A DNA stretch of 64,000 bases from an uncultured Lachnospiraceae bacterium (GTDB taxonomy: Bacteria > Bacillota > Clostridia > Lachnospirales > Lachnospiraceae): the NCBI GenBank assembly GCA_947564735.1, contig CANOEC010000003.1, positions 143,432 through 207,431 of the forward strand, given 5' to 3'. The first letter of the stretch is position 1; every line of letters begins with the position of its first letter. Both the position numbers and the translations under genes were made by a program. Shown piece after piece: positions 25,027 through 33,646 of this stretch. The notes beneath the pieces are model-generated. The model made no database searches. It saw nothing but the letters and a program-made list of their open reading frames with translations, and was not told where the DNA came from.

Positions 25027-25791
25027 TTACATAATTCTTCCAATCATCCCAATTGTAAGAACACTGGACAATTCACACAGGCATAAGAAATATCCTGTCA
25101 GTTCATCCGTAACGCCGCCAAATCGTCTCTTAGACATATAGTAATAGTAAGTCCACACCCACATCGCCGCCAGCGACATCACAGCGCCGATTACCGGCTG
25201 AATCAGTACCGCGCTGACAAAGGAAACCGCCAGAAGCGTAACCAGCACGATACGCACCTTCCTCTTGTCCGGGACAAAAGAAGCCTTCCGCGCACCTTCC
25301 TCCTTTGCCGCCGGAAACCAAACCAGACTCATACCGCTTAAAATCCTTGCTATCACATAACTAAGCCCCAGCAAAAGAAGCTGATTTTCTTTCCAGATTA
25401 AGGTCAGCCCTGCCGCATAAAGCATCCCAAAAGAAATTGCCGCAATCACGGAAAAATCACTTGTACGCGCCTCTTGCAACAGCTCAGGCTTCCTCTCCAT
25501 CTTCCCATATGATTGCAGGATGTCTATGGTATGCATAAATCCACTGAAATGAATGCCGCCAGTGACAATCACCGGGATTACCGTCCCCACCAGCGCGAAA
25601 CAGACCTGCCCAAATCCGCACGCTTCGCAGATTCTGCTCCAAAAAAAGAGCAGTATCCCTATCACAAGCCCCGGCACCGGCATAAAGCAGAGCGTATACT
25701 TCGCATTTTTCTCATAGCGCGCTGCGTTTGGCATCGGAATCTTAGAGTATGTGGCGAGCGCCGTCATAAAACTATTGATGATTGACTGCAT
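25027..25791 (-). CDS. cobS: CobS-like adenosylcobinamide-GDP ribazoletransferase with altered active-site Asp residues
   Basis: CobS joins the lower-ligand nucleoside to adenosylcobinamide-GDP in the last steps of cobalamin synthesis, at the membrane. The 254-residue protein has the family layout with several membrane segments, SDFSVIAAISFGMLYAAGL, and the C-terminal GGVTDELTGYFLC. The usual acidic motif GGxHxDGxxDTxD reads GGIHFSGFMHTID: two conserved Asp residues are Ser and His. It may be inactive or altered in substrate. No other cobalamin gene is nearby. GGGAG precedes the start, which lies six bases after the GH26 stop. Confidence 0.8.
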   Translation of the reverse strand: MQSIINSFMTALATYSKIPMPNAARYEKNAKYTLCFMPVPGLVIGILLFFWSRICEACGFGQVCFALVGTVIPVIVTGGIHFSGFMHTIDILQSYGKMERKPELLQEARTSDFSVIAAISFGMLYAAGLTLIWKENQLLLLGLSYVIARILSGMSLVWFPAAKEEGARKASFVPDKRKVRIVLVTLLAVSFVSAVLIQPVIGAVMSLAAMWVWTYYYYMSKRRFGGVTDELTGYFLCLCELSSVLTIGMIGRIM

Positions 25792-25796
25792 AAATG

Positions 25797-26747
25797 TCAC
25801 TCCCGTATCTTCGCCGGATATGTTACCGCATATGGACTGTCATATATCTCGCAAAGCGCCTCGTGACTGTTAAATTCCTCCGTCATTACAAATCCCTTGC
25901 TCCACGTCATATAATAACACCACGGTACACGGCTTCCCTCAAGCTGCCGGATGTCCGGAAGAATACCAATCTCCGCCAAAGCCACCGGCTTTTTTGCCTG
26001 TGTAATCGAAATCAGTTCCTCATATTCCCTGCGATAATCCGTCTTCGTTCCTTTTTCGGCATATAAATCCCGCGAAATGATATCTACGACGTCATCGCCC
26101 GGATATCCCTCCTTAAGCGGACAGTTCCATACCCACAGCAGATTGTCCAAATGATGCACATTCACGAAATGCTCGTACATTAACCGGTATAATCCTGCCG
26201 CCACCGCCGGACCCTTTCTGCCCCACCAGAACCACTCTCCCTCGGATTCGTGAAAAGGACGCCACAATATCGGGATATCCTCGTCCAAAAATGGCTTTAA
26301 GTATCCTGCCATCTCATCCATGTCATGATAAAAGGCTTCCCGCTCCGCCGTACCGTCATAAAACACTCTTTCCGGGTCAAACTCCGTCTTCTCGGCATAA
26401 AAGCTCTTGTCCCATCCGCCAAGGGGTGAAAACCAGTGCCATGTAAAGGCGACAATACCGCCTTTTTTTCCAAATTCCCTTGCATGTTCCAGCGTATTGC
26501 GGTTCTCATCTATCTCAACCCGACAGTGCTCGTCTCCTGTCTCATATCGGATATTGGGAGAATAGGCAAGCAGCTCAAATCCACGAAGCGCCGGCTCCTT
26601 GCCGGTAATCTCCCGGATTTTATCAATTTCCTCCATCGCGGCCGTCTGGGTATGCTGACCCGTGACGATTTGCCGCCCTCCAATTTCTGTCAGGTATTGT
26701 AACAATTTCTTAGCATGACATGTCGCCTGTGGATTCACCGGTGCCAT
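25797..26747 (-). CDS. GH26 family glycoside hydrolase (beta-mannanase-like), no signal peptide
   Basis: The roughly 316-residue TIM-barrel enzyme has IVTGQHTQ and FTWHWFSPLGGWD at substrate strands. The acid/base Glu is in WRPFHESEGEWFWWG and the nucleophile Glu in LAEIGILPD, as in GH26 endo-beta-1,4-mannanases. No signal peptide or carbohydrate-binding module is present, so it should act in the cytoplasm on short imported oligosaccharides. The gene is directly followed by cobS. An inverted repeat upstream may be an operator. Confidence 0.87.
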   Translation of the reverse strand: MAPVNPQATCHAKKLLQYLTEIGGRQIVTGQHTQTAAMEEIDKIREITGKEPALRGFELLAYSPNIRYETGDEHCRVEIDENRNTLEHAREFGKKGGIVAFTWHWFSPLGGWDKSFYAEKTEFDPERVFYDGTAEREAFYHDMDEMAGYLKPFLDEDIPILWRPFHESEGEWFWWGRKGPAVAAGLYRLMYEHFVNVHHLDNLLWVWNCPLKEGYPGDDVVDIISRDLYAEKGTKTDYRREYEELISITQAKKPVALAEIGILPDIRQLEGSRVPWCYYMTWSKGFVMTEEFNSHEALCEIYDSPYAVTYPAKIRE

Positions 26748-26789
26748 ATAAATACCTATCCCTTTCTGTATTGCAAACCATCAATTTTC

Positions 26790-26821
26790 TACGGGAACTG
26801 GTTATCAACAGCTATCCCGTA
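26790..26821. promoter_or_regulatory. Inverted repeat upstream of the GH26 gene
   Basis: TACGGGA and TCCCGTA form a 7-bp inverted repeat across an 18-base centre, about 45 bases before the GH26 start. It could be a sugar-regulator operator or, less likely, a terminator, since no T run follows on the minus strand. Confidence 0.35.
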
Positions 26822-26934
26822 AAATCTTCTCAACCTAGTATATCATTTCTCTAAGGTGAAATCATCTTTTTTATGTGAGATTTTATCAGCCCATCTTACC
26901 AGCCTGCATCGTTATCACGCTTAGACCACAGCTC

Positions 26935-27705
26935 CTACAGACTCCCTAAATTGCTCTCCTGTTTTTCATAAACCTCATTCCACTCTTCTTCTGTCAACCG
27001 ATCCGTATGCCATTCCATGCCATAATCGTCCTTAGAAGGAAGCATTTTGTTTGACAAATACTGACATCCGCCGTCCTGCATGGGACGTACCACCACCTCA
27101 TGGGTATACGCCTTGGAGGTTCCCTCACCGGGATATACCGCATTGACGCTGAGCGTGACCGTTCCGTCATCGTTTTCGGCATAACCGACCACTTCCGGAT
27201 AGGGAATATTGGTGTATTCTGCTTCATAGAATCCCCTCGAACGGTACTCGTACACTTTCTTTTCGGGTAAATACCTTGTGTGGGAACGTATTCTCTCCCT
27301 GTCCACAGGAAGATATTCCATAAGCACGCCTTCAAATTCCTCCTGCGGAATCTGATATACCGTTCCGACACTGATATTTTCATCCGGCAAATAGGGAACC
27401 GTCCGTCCGTTTCTCATAGCATAGAAGCAGTCAAACGCGTCATAGAAATCCAGTTCGCCGAAATCTTCCACGTTCCAGTCACACAGAAACATATTATTCC
27501 TCCCATAACCTACGGGAAGCATGTAAAGCCGGTTTAGTTCCCTGCACTTACTATCTAACGGCTCCACCCGCATGGCTGTCACTTCCGGCACATCGCTCAT
27601 CGTAAGCACATAGGACTGCGCAGAATAGGAACTGCCGGTAAAAATCAGATATCCTTCCGCCGTATACTGCCATGTATCGGCATGATAGCTTACCGCCCCG
27701 CTTTT
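26935..27705 (-). pseudogene. 3-prime part of a frameshifted lipoprotein gene
   Basis: This frame continues directly from the end of the upstream lipoprotein frame: AVSYHADTWQYTAEGYLIFT follows in the -1 frame right after the first part's stop codon. A single missing G in the GGGG run at about 27702 would restore one gene of about 420 codons. The sequence is soluble and acidic, with strands such as YEYRSRGFYEAEY and NDDGTVTLSVNAVYPG. No start codon with a ribosome-binding site lies near the 5-prime end. It may belong to the DUF6070 family of Lachnospiraceae lipoproteins, a tentative recall. Confidence 0.7.
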
Positions 27706-28211
27706 TCAAAACATTCGTTATTATATTGGTAGTATTCTTTGATAACTTCCACTTGTCCGCTTTCCGTGTATAAATAATACCCATATAATTTCTCCGGCGT
27801 TTCAAGTACCAGAATCGTCACCTCGGCTCCTTTTGACTGCTCCACCGCGTTGCAAAACGATAATACCCGTTCTCTCTGTGTCATGTCAATCTGATTCTTA
27901 CTGTCTATCGCCGGGTAACCCTGTTCTCCGAGTCTTTGAATGATGATCTGCATCATTTCCGTATACTGCATTTCTTCCACTGTATGAGAAGCCGTCTCTT
28001 CGGCATAAATATCTTGACAGAGTTTCAGGACATCATCCGTATCCACGGTGTTCTCCCTATCTACAATACTATCCGTATCTATAGTATCCTCCGCCACACG
28101 CAAGGAATCTTGACTCTGTTCGGTTTCTTTACCCGCATCCGTCTGCACGCCGCATCCTGCCGCCCATAGTATACATATAGACAGCGCTATGGATAACATA
28201 TGCTTTTTCAT
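27690..28211 (-). CDS. Lipoprotein of unknown function, 5-prime part of a frameshifted gene
   Basis: It has a lipoprotein signal peptide: MKKHMLSIALSICILWAAGC with the lipobox Cys near residue 20. A Ser/Asp-rich linker follows, then a soluble domain ending EVIKEYYQYNNECFEKAGR. GGGAGG lies six bases before the ATG, and an upstream TTG is less likely. The stop codon appears to arise from a one-base loss in a G run, because the downstream frame continues the protein (see the pseudogene entry). The function is unknown. Confidence 0.75.
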   Translation of the reverse strand: MKKHMLSIALSICILWAAGCGVQTDAGKETEQSQDSLRVAEDTIDTDSIVDRENTVDTDDVLKLCQDIYAEETASHTVEEMQYTEMMQIIIQRLGEQGYPAIDSKNQIDMTQRERVLSFCNAVEQSKGAEVTILVLETPEKLYGYYLYTESGQVEVIKEYYQYNNECFEKAGR

Positions 28212-28252
28212 AATCAACCTCCCTGCCTGCCAACTGTTGTCACGGATATCAT

Positions 28253-28298
28253 ATCAAAAAGAGGCTCCCCCAGCAACATGCCTTAGAAGAACCTCTTT
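28253..28298 (-). terminator. Terminator of the FtsX-type ABC operon
   Basis: On the minus strand AAAGAGG pairs with CCTCTTT across a 27-base loop and is followed by TTGA with a T-rich end. It lies about 70 bases after the permease stop codon. Confidence 0.6.
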
Positions 28299-28368
28299 CA
28301 AATATACTGACTAACCTCTTTTCTCTTGGACGCTGCCAAGAGATAATCTGCTTCTTGTTTCTTGCTCC

Positions 28369-31050
28369 TTACTCCTCCCTCAGCCGCTCCACAATACTCT
28401 TTTTTCCAAGCTTCCTATATGCCGTCACCGGCGCAGCCACCGCCACCAGCATCAGAACCGGAATCATCATCACAAACGACCAGATTTGAAACCGATACTC
28501 GAAGAACAGAAGCACATGATTTAATGCATTTACCGTCAGATAGGACAACACACTCCCCACAACCAGACTGATGCCACCTGCAATCACGATGTATCCGCAG
28601 CCTTCACAGACCAGTGTCTTCTGAAGCTGTTCATCCGTCATGCCGATGCTTTGCAGCATGGCAAACTCGCGTCTCCTAGAAATAACGCCTGTTACGACTG
28701 CATTGATGAAATTCAGGATGCCGATGAATGCAATCACAGCGGCAAGGGATATGCCGACGACGGCGATCACCGTCACCATATTGTCAAACTCCTTGCGCAG
28801 ATTGTCTTTCGTCACATAACCCATCGTCGCATGGCTGTCCGTGTATGACTTGACCGCCGCCTCGAACACTGCCTGCTCTTCCTCGCTGACTTCGTAAGAT
28901 ACCATAAACCGCTGCCAGCCCTGCTGCATCCCTTCATCGCCGCTTTGCTGCTCTGATCCCGCAATATCCGCCTCCGTAAGCGGCAGTACCACATCGCATG
29001 CATTTGCGCTGTATCGATGCAGATTCATACTGTCGGGAATCTCGACGATCGCCATCACCTCATACTCTTTTTCCTCCATATTCTCGTAGATGACATCAAC
29101 CGTCTCCCCTGCCTCGTTCGTAACCTCGCGCCATGTAGAATTTTCGGTAAACATTTCCAACGTCACCTTATCCCCCGGATGATAGATATGGTCTTCCACA
29201 GGTAACCAGTCGCCCCCAAGAATCTGTGTCAGCAGAACATAATCCCCCGTCCGGAATTTCTCAATATCCAACGTTCCGTCAAGCACCTTTAACTGTGACA
29301 GCAGCCCGTCGTCATATCCGTAGAAATATCCGTTCATCGCCTTTTCTCCCCGCATGATCAGCTCAAGATTCGCATCACTGTGTCCATCCCGTCGCAGTTT
29401 TCCCTCTGCATCCAGCTTCTGAAGCTGCTTGCGCGCCTGCTCATCCATCTGCAGATTGGTTCTGCGTAAGTAGGTCCACATTTCCCACCGCTCCTCGATG
29501 CCTGCCTGTTTATCTGCCAGCGCCAGATATGCCGGGTCGATCTCCACCACGCCGCTGCGCGGTGACCCGGATGTGAGATTGATATTCCCCAGCATGAAAT
29601 CGCCCACAATCCTCTGTTCCATAAACTGCTCAATCCGAAAGCTTCCCACCGCAGTCATAATGATTGACAGCAGAATCATGCTGAATGAAATCGCCGCTAT
29701 GACAACAAACGTGGTGCGTTTGTTTCTTCCCAGATTGGATACTGCCATGGAGACCACACCGAATCTCCTGCGTTCGGTGTGCCGCTTCTTTTTTCTTCCT
29801 GCGGTCTTGCCCGAAGGATTGGCTTCCGTATACTTGACCGCTTCCACCGGTGAAATGCTTCCCGCAATCTTAGCGGGCCTACGGCTGCTCAAAAAGACCG
29901 TCAACGCCGAAAACGCAGCGCTGAAGACCAAAATCCACGGATTGAACCGCAAGGAGACATCCACGCCCGAATAATCTGAGAAGCTCAGCATAAACGGCAG
30001 TGCACATTTTCCAACCCCAAAGCCGGTAGCCATTCCAATCGGGATGCCGATGACTGACAATAATAACGCCTGTCGTCTCACCAGCCTGCGAAGCTGCCTT
30101 GTCGTCGTCCCGATGGTCTTGAGCAGACCGTAGAATCTGATATCGCTGATGACGGAAATCTGAAAAATATTATAGATAATCAGATAACCTGTCACCAGAA
30201 TGACGAAAACCGCACTACACAAAATCACTATCGTAAAGGGATCCGCTGCCTCCACGCGGCTGCTCATATACGCCCAGTTGACACCGTACTCAAGTTCCGC
30301 GCCCGGCTCATACCCGGCATTCCGTATGACTGTCTGTATCTTTTCCTCCAGATTGGAGGCGTTATCAAAGAAAAGATTGCCGGCATACAAACCCACATCC
30401 CGGTCTTCCGGGTGTTCTTCCTGCCATCTTAAGAAATCTTCGTCCGTAAGCGAGCCCTTGATTCGCTCCCAGTAACCTGCCGATACGAAAAGTTCACTGG
30501 CATGTGACACATAATCGCCCTCATACCAGCCGCTTACCACGAACTCATCTTCTATCGTCTTGTCCATAAAGCGGAAGGTCAGCGGTATCTTCTCCCCCAG
30601 CGCATAGGGCAGATCCAATTCATCGAACACAAACGTGTTCACCACAATTTCATTCTCCGCCACTGGAAGATGCCCCTCTTTCAGTTCGATGAACATATCG
30701 TACAGCGCATCCTCCTTAGGCAGATAGCGGATTTCCGCCTGCCATTTCACAAGATTATCCGCTATTCCAATAAAAATATCATAACTGCTCTTTACCACCG
30801 CAGGGTCAGCAGCCACCTTCTCATACTGCTTTCTTGTGGCGCCTTTTAAGCCTGCATGGAATCTGCCGCCCACTTCCCGCATCGTACTTTCCTGCGCTGT
30901 CTGCATGGTGCCGCTCATCAGAGAAAAGACCGCCGTAAACAAAAGCCCTGTCAGTGCGATTGCCGCTACCGCAAAAAGATTCCGCATACGGTTATTCTTA
31001 AGACTGCGGTCCGACAATTTCCGGATTGCAGCGCCGTTATTATTCTTCAT
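28369..31050 (-). CDS. FtsX/MacB-type ABC transporter permease
   Basis: The 893-residue permease has an N-terminal membrane helix (NLFAVAAIALTGLLFTAVFSL), a large extracytoplasmic domain (about residues 60-270), a cluster of three helices (about 280-400), and a second FtsX unit (about 450-890). The last four helices show the typical VIAVVGISLAAVIAFIGILN and RRREFAMLQSIGMTDEQLQ patterns. Such transporters export or sense antimicrobial peptides. It overlaps the ATPase gene by 11 bases. GGAGG is eight bases before the chosen ATG. Its operon is preceded by a likely response-regulator box. Confidence 0.9.
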   Translation of the reverse strand: MKNNNGAAIRKLSDRSLKNNRMRNLFAVAAIALTGLLFTAVFSLMSGTMQTAQESTMREVGGRFHAGLKGATRKQYEKVAADPAVVKSSYDIFIGIADNLVKWQAEIRYLPKEDALYDMFIELKEGHLPVAENEIVVNTFVFDELDLPYALGEKIPLTFRFMDKTIEDEFVVSGWYEGDYVSHASELFVSAGYWERIKGSLTDEDFLRWQEEHPEDRDVGLYAGNLFFDNASNLEEKIQTVIRNAGYEPGAELEYGVNWAYMSSRVEAADPFTIVILCSAVFVILVTGYLIIYNIFQISVISDIRFYGLLKTIGTTTRQLRRLVRRQALLLSVIGIPIGMATGFGVGKCALPFMLSFSDYSGVDVSLRFNPWILVFSAAFSALTVFLSSRRPAKIAGSISPVEAVKYTEANPSGKTAGRKKKRHTERRRFGVVSMAVSNLGRNKRTTFVVIAAISFSMILLSIIMTAVGSFRIEQFMEQRIVGDFMLGNINLTSGSPRSGVVEIDPAYLALADKQAGIEERWEMWTYLRRTNLQMDEQARKQLQKLDAEGKLRRDGHSDANLELIMRGEKAMNGYFYGYDDGLLSQLKVLDGTLDIEKFRTGDYVLLTQILGGDWLPVEDHIYHPGDKVTLEMFTENSTWREVTNEAGETVDVIYENMEEKEYEVMAIVEIPDSMNLHRYSANACDVVLPLTEADIAGSEQQSGDEGMQQGWQRFMVSYEVSEEEQAVFEAAVKSYTDSHATMGYVTKDNLRKEFDNMVTVIAVVGISLAAVIAFIGILNFINAVVTGVISRRREFAMLQSIGMTDEQLQKTLVCEGCGYIVIAGGISLVVGSVLSYLTVNALNHVLLFFEYRFQIWSFVMMIPVLMLVAVAAPVTAYRKLGKKSIVERLREE

Positions 31051-31738
31051 GAACGCCACCTCCCTGCACGCAGTCATCCACAATCCTGCCGTCTTCTATA
31101 TGAATGACCCTGTCGCAAAGCTGTGCCAGCGCTTCATTGTGCGTAATCATCACAATTGTCTGGTGGAACTGTCCGCTGGTCAGCTTGAGAAGGCCCAGCA
31201 CCTCCTGCGTCGTCTTGCTGTCCAGATTGCCGGTCGGCTCGTCGGCAAGGATAATCGCCGGTTTTGTCACGAGTGCACGGGCAATCGCGACTCTCTGCTG
31301 CTGTCCGCCCGAAAGCTGCCCCGGAAGATTATCCAGCTTGCTTTCTAAGCCAAGGGTGTGCACAATACTTTGCACAAAGGACTGATCCGCATTTCTTCCG
31401 TCCAGTTGAAGGGGTAAAACAATATTTTCATATACACTCAATATTGGCACCAGATTATAGCTTTGAAAAACAAATCCAATCTGTCTTCTCCGGAAAATCG
31501 TTAAATCCCGCTCCTTCAACCCAAAAATCTTCTTGCCTGCCACCGTCACCGTGCCGGACGTCGCATAATCGAGTCCTCCTAACATGTGCAGAAGCGTGGA
31601 CTTACCGGACCCGGAAGTTCCCACAACTGCGGCAAATTCACCCTCCTCTATGGACAAATTGATACCGTCAAGTGCTTTGACCTGCGTATCGCCGCTTCCG
31701 TAATATTTTTTTAAATCATGGGTCTCTAAGATTTTCAT
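31040..31738 (-). CDS. ABC transporter ATP-binding protein (LolD/MacB type)
   Basis: The 232-residue ATPase couples to the FtsX-type permease. Walker A is [11 protein letters not shown] near residue 34, the signature is [15 protein letters not shown], Walker B is [13 protein letters not shown], and the switch is MITHN. The long Q-loop region [17 protein letters not shown] is typical of this group. GGAGG lies six bases before the ATG. Confidence 0.94.
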   Translation of the reverse strand: MKILETHDLKKYYGSGDTQVKALDGINLSIEEGEFAAVVGTSGSGKSTLLHMLGGLDYATSGTVTVAGKKIFGLKERDLTIFRRRQIGFVFQSYNLVPILSVYENIVLPLQLDGRNADQSFVQSIVHTLGLESKLDNLPGQLSGGQQQRVAIARALVTKPAIILADEPTGNLDSKTTQEVLGLLKLTSGQFHQTIVMITHNEALAQLCDRVIHIEDGRIVDDCVQGGGVHEE

Positions 31739-31835
31739 AGCACTCCTCCTTGTCGGGCATCTGCTGTACAAAGCGTAGTTTCTTTTGACGCCCCGATTCT
31801 ACAAATCTATTTTAACAGATGCATCTTACAGCATT

Positions 31836-31864
31836 GTGACAAGGAGAAGAAAAAGATGTGACAA
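31836..31864 (-). promoter_or_regulatory. Direct-repeat operator for the response regulator, upstream of the ABC operon
   Basis: TTGTCAC occurs twice on the minus strand, 22 bases apart from start to start, about 100 bases before the ATPase gene. Direct repeats two helical turns apart are typical of OmpR/BceR-type binding sites. The adjacent two-component system is the likely regulator. Confidence 0.5.
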
Positions 31865-31883
31865 TTTTGTCATACAAAGCAGC

Positions 31884-32822
31884 CTAATTCTCATTCAGCA
31901 GAAACAGCGAGAAACTGCTCCCATATCCAGCCTTGGAGGACACCGTGATATAACCTTTCTCACACTGCAAAATAAGCTGCGCCAGATACAGTCCAAGTCC
32001 GCTGCCTTCCTGCTGCTCCACATCCCTGCCACGGTAAAAGCGCTTGAAAATCAAATGATACTCGCTCTCCGGAATACCGATTCCTTCATCCGTAATCGTA
32101 ATCTTTGTATAGAAATCCAATCTGGTCAGGGTAATCCGTACCGCACTGTTCGCCGGGGAGTATTTCACCGCATTTTCCAGAATATTCGCCATCGCCTCCG
32201 CCGTCCATTTCGGATTATGGTAAAGATTAAAATCCTTAAATTCTTCTACTATCAGCTCAATGTTCTTTGCTGATACCTGCGCATAAACCGCGTTTACGGC
32301 TCTCGCAATCGTCTCCTTAATTCCGTTATTTCCAGCATCAAAGCGTATCATGCCGTTTTCCAGTCTGGAAGCTTTCAGAAGGTCAGCCATCAGCCATTGC
32401 AGTTTGTCCGCCTGCTTTTTTGCATGGTTTAAAAATTCATGGCGTCGCTCCTCCTCAAGCAGATCATCCTGCAGAATCTCCATGTCCATCACGATATTTG
32501 CAAGCGGCGTCTTAAACTGATGCGCTAAGTCTGATATCAGCTCCATCACCTGTTCTTTGTCCTCTACTGCCTGAAGCTCTTTATAACGTGTGCTATTTAA
32601 TATGTGCAACAACTGGCTCACAATCCGGGATTCCCGCGTCTCAACGATATCCGCATCCTGCGGCATATTCTGTGCCCCATTACCATCCATCCCCCAGAAA
32701 TTCTCCAAAATCCGATCCATCTTCCTCCACTGCACCATAAAATACGCTGTGCCCGCGATGAGCGCAGCAAGACACAGCGTAAGACAGACCGCCAGTATCA
32801 GGATTACGGTTTGCTGCGTCAT
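31884..32822 (-). CDS. Sensor histidine kinase
   Basis: The 312-residue membrane kinase has one N-terminal membrane helix (TVILILAVCLTLCLAALIAGT), a short cytoplasmic linker, a DHp domain with the phosphorylated His in DLAHQFKTPLANI, and a HATPase domain (NILENAVKYSPANS; ITDEGIGIPE; GSGLGLYLAQ). There is almost no extracellular domain, as in intramembrane-sensing kinases that sense through their ABC partner. The start overlaps the regulator stop codon as ATGA. It probably controls the FtsX-type ABC transporter. Confidence 0.92.
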   Translation of the reverse strand: MTQQTVILILAVCLTLCLAALIAGTAYFMVQWRKMDRILENFWGMDGNGAQNMPQDADIVETRESRIVSQLLHILNSTRYKELQAVEDKEQVMELISDLAHQFKTPLANIVMDMEILQDDLLEEERRHEFLNHAKKQADKLQWLMADLLKASRLENGMIRFDAGNNGIKETIARAVNAVYAQVSAKNIELIVEEFKDFNLYHNPKWTAEAMANILENAVKYSPANSAVRITLTRLDFYTKITITDEGIGIPESEYHLIFKRFYRGRDVEQQEGSGLGLYLAQLILQCEKGYITVSSKAGYGSSFSLFLLNEN

Positions 32823-33568
32823 ACGCCCTCCTCCGTTCCAAGACGTTTCACAGCAGAATGCGCCCCACCGTCTTCCCACAGATATCCGATTCCCTGAATG
32901 GTGCGGATATAGTTCCCGCCCAGCTTCTTTCTAAGACGGCTGATATTGACAGAGAGCGTATTTTCCTCGACAAAATTTCCATCCGAATCCCATACCCGGC
33001 GCAGAATCTGCTCTTTTAATAACGCTTGGTTTTTATTCTCCAGAAAATACTGCAGCAGCCGGAACTCCGTTATGCTCAAATCCAGTTCCCGTCCGCCCAG
33101 TAAGGCGCGAAAGGTCTTGCAATCCAAGACCACATCCCCCGACATGAGCACATGACCCATATCCCCTCCGGAATTTTCCATACTTCCATCCGTTTTTACT
33201 CTTTTCCGGCTAAGGATATTCTGCAGACGGATTTTTAAGACCGCAACAGAGAAAGGCTTCACCATATAATCATCTGCGCCGTTCGACAGCCCCATAATTT
33301 CATCCGTTTCCAGATCCCGCGCAGTCAGCATCAGAATTGCCGTCTCTTCCGATAACCGCCGTATCCTTTTACAAAAATCCAGACAGTCTCCGTCGGGCAG
33401 ATTCAAATCCAATATCACAGCAGCCGGATTTTCTCTCTGATACAGCGTCTCCGCCTCCCGCAAAGAGCGAGCGCATACGACCGCATACTCTTCCTGCTCC
33501 AATGCAAAAGAAATACCACGGTTTAACCCCTCATCGTCCTCTACAATCAATATTTTCTCCGTTGTCAT
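32819..33568 (-). CDS. OmpR/PhoB family response regulator
   Basis: The 249-residue regulator has a receiver domain (ILIVEDDEGLNRG, phospho-Asp in AVILDLNLPDGD, LTARD, Lys in YMVKPFSV) and a winged-helix DNA-binding domain (about residues 145-245, RVWDSDGNFVEENTLSVNIS). It is the first gene of the kinase pair, with translational coupling to the kinase. GGAG lies nine bases before the ATG. The likely target is the TTGTCAC repeat before the ABC operon. Confidence 0.94.
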   Translation of the reverse strand: MTTEKILIVEDDEGLNRGISFALEQEEYAVVCARSLREAETLYQRENPAAVILDLNLPDGDCLDFCKRIRRLSEETAILMLTARDLETDEIMGLSNGADDYMVKPFSVAVLKIRLQNILSRKRVKTDGSMENSGGDMGHVLMSGDVVLDCKTFRALLGGRELDLSITEFRLLQYFLENKNQALLKEQILRRVWDSDGNFVEENTLSVNISRLRKKLGGNYIRTIQGIGYLWEDGGAHSAVKRLGTEEGV

Positions 33569-33646
33569 GTTTCCATTCTCCACGCCTTACGCTGTTTCCG
33601 GAAAAGCTTCATGCTTTCCAGAAACAGCGTAGCATATGTTATTTTA

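Noticed and set aside
27690-27710. Possible programmed -1 frameshift at GAAAAAGCGGGG
   Set aside because: The A-run is not in the X-XXY-YYZ phase needed for slippage in the reading frame; a simple one-base loss in the G run explains the break better.
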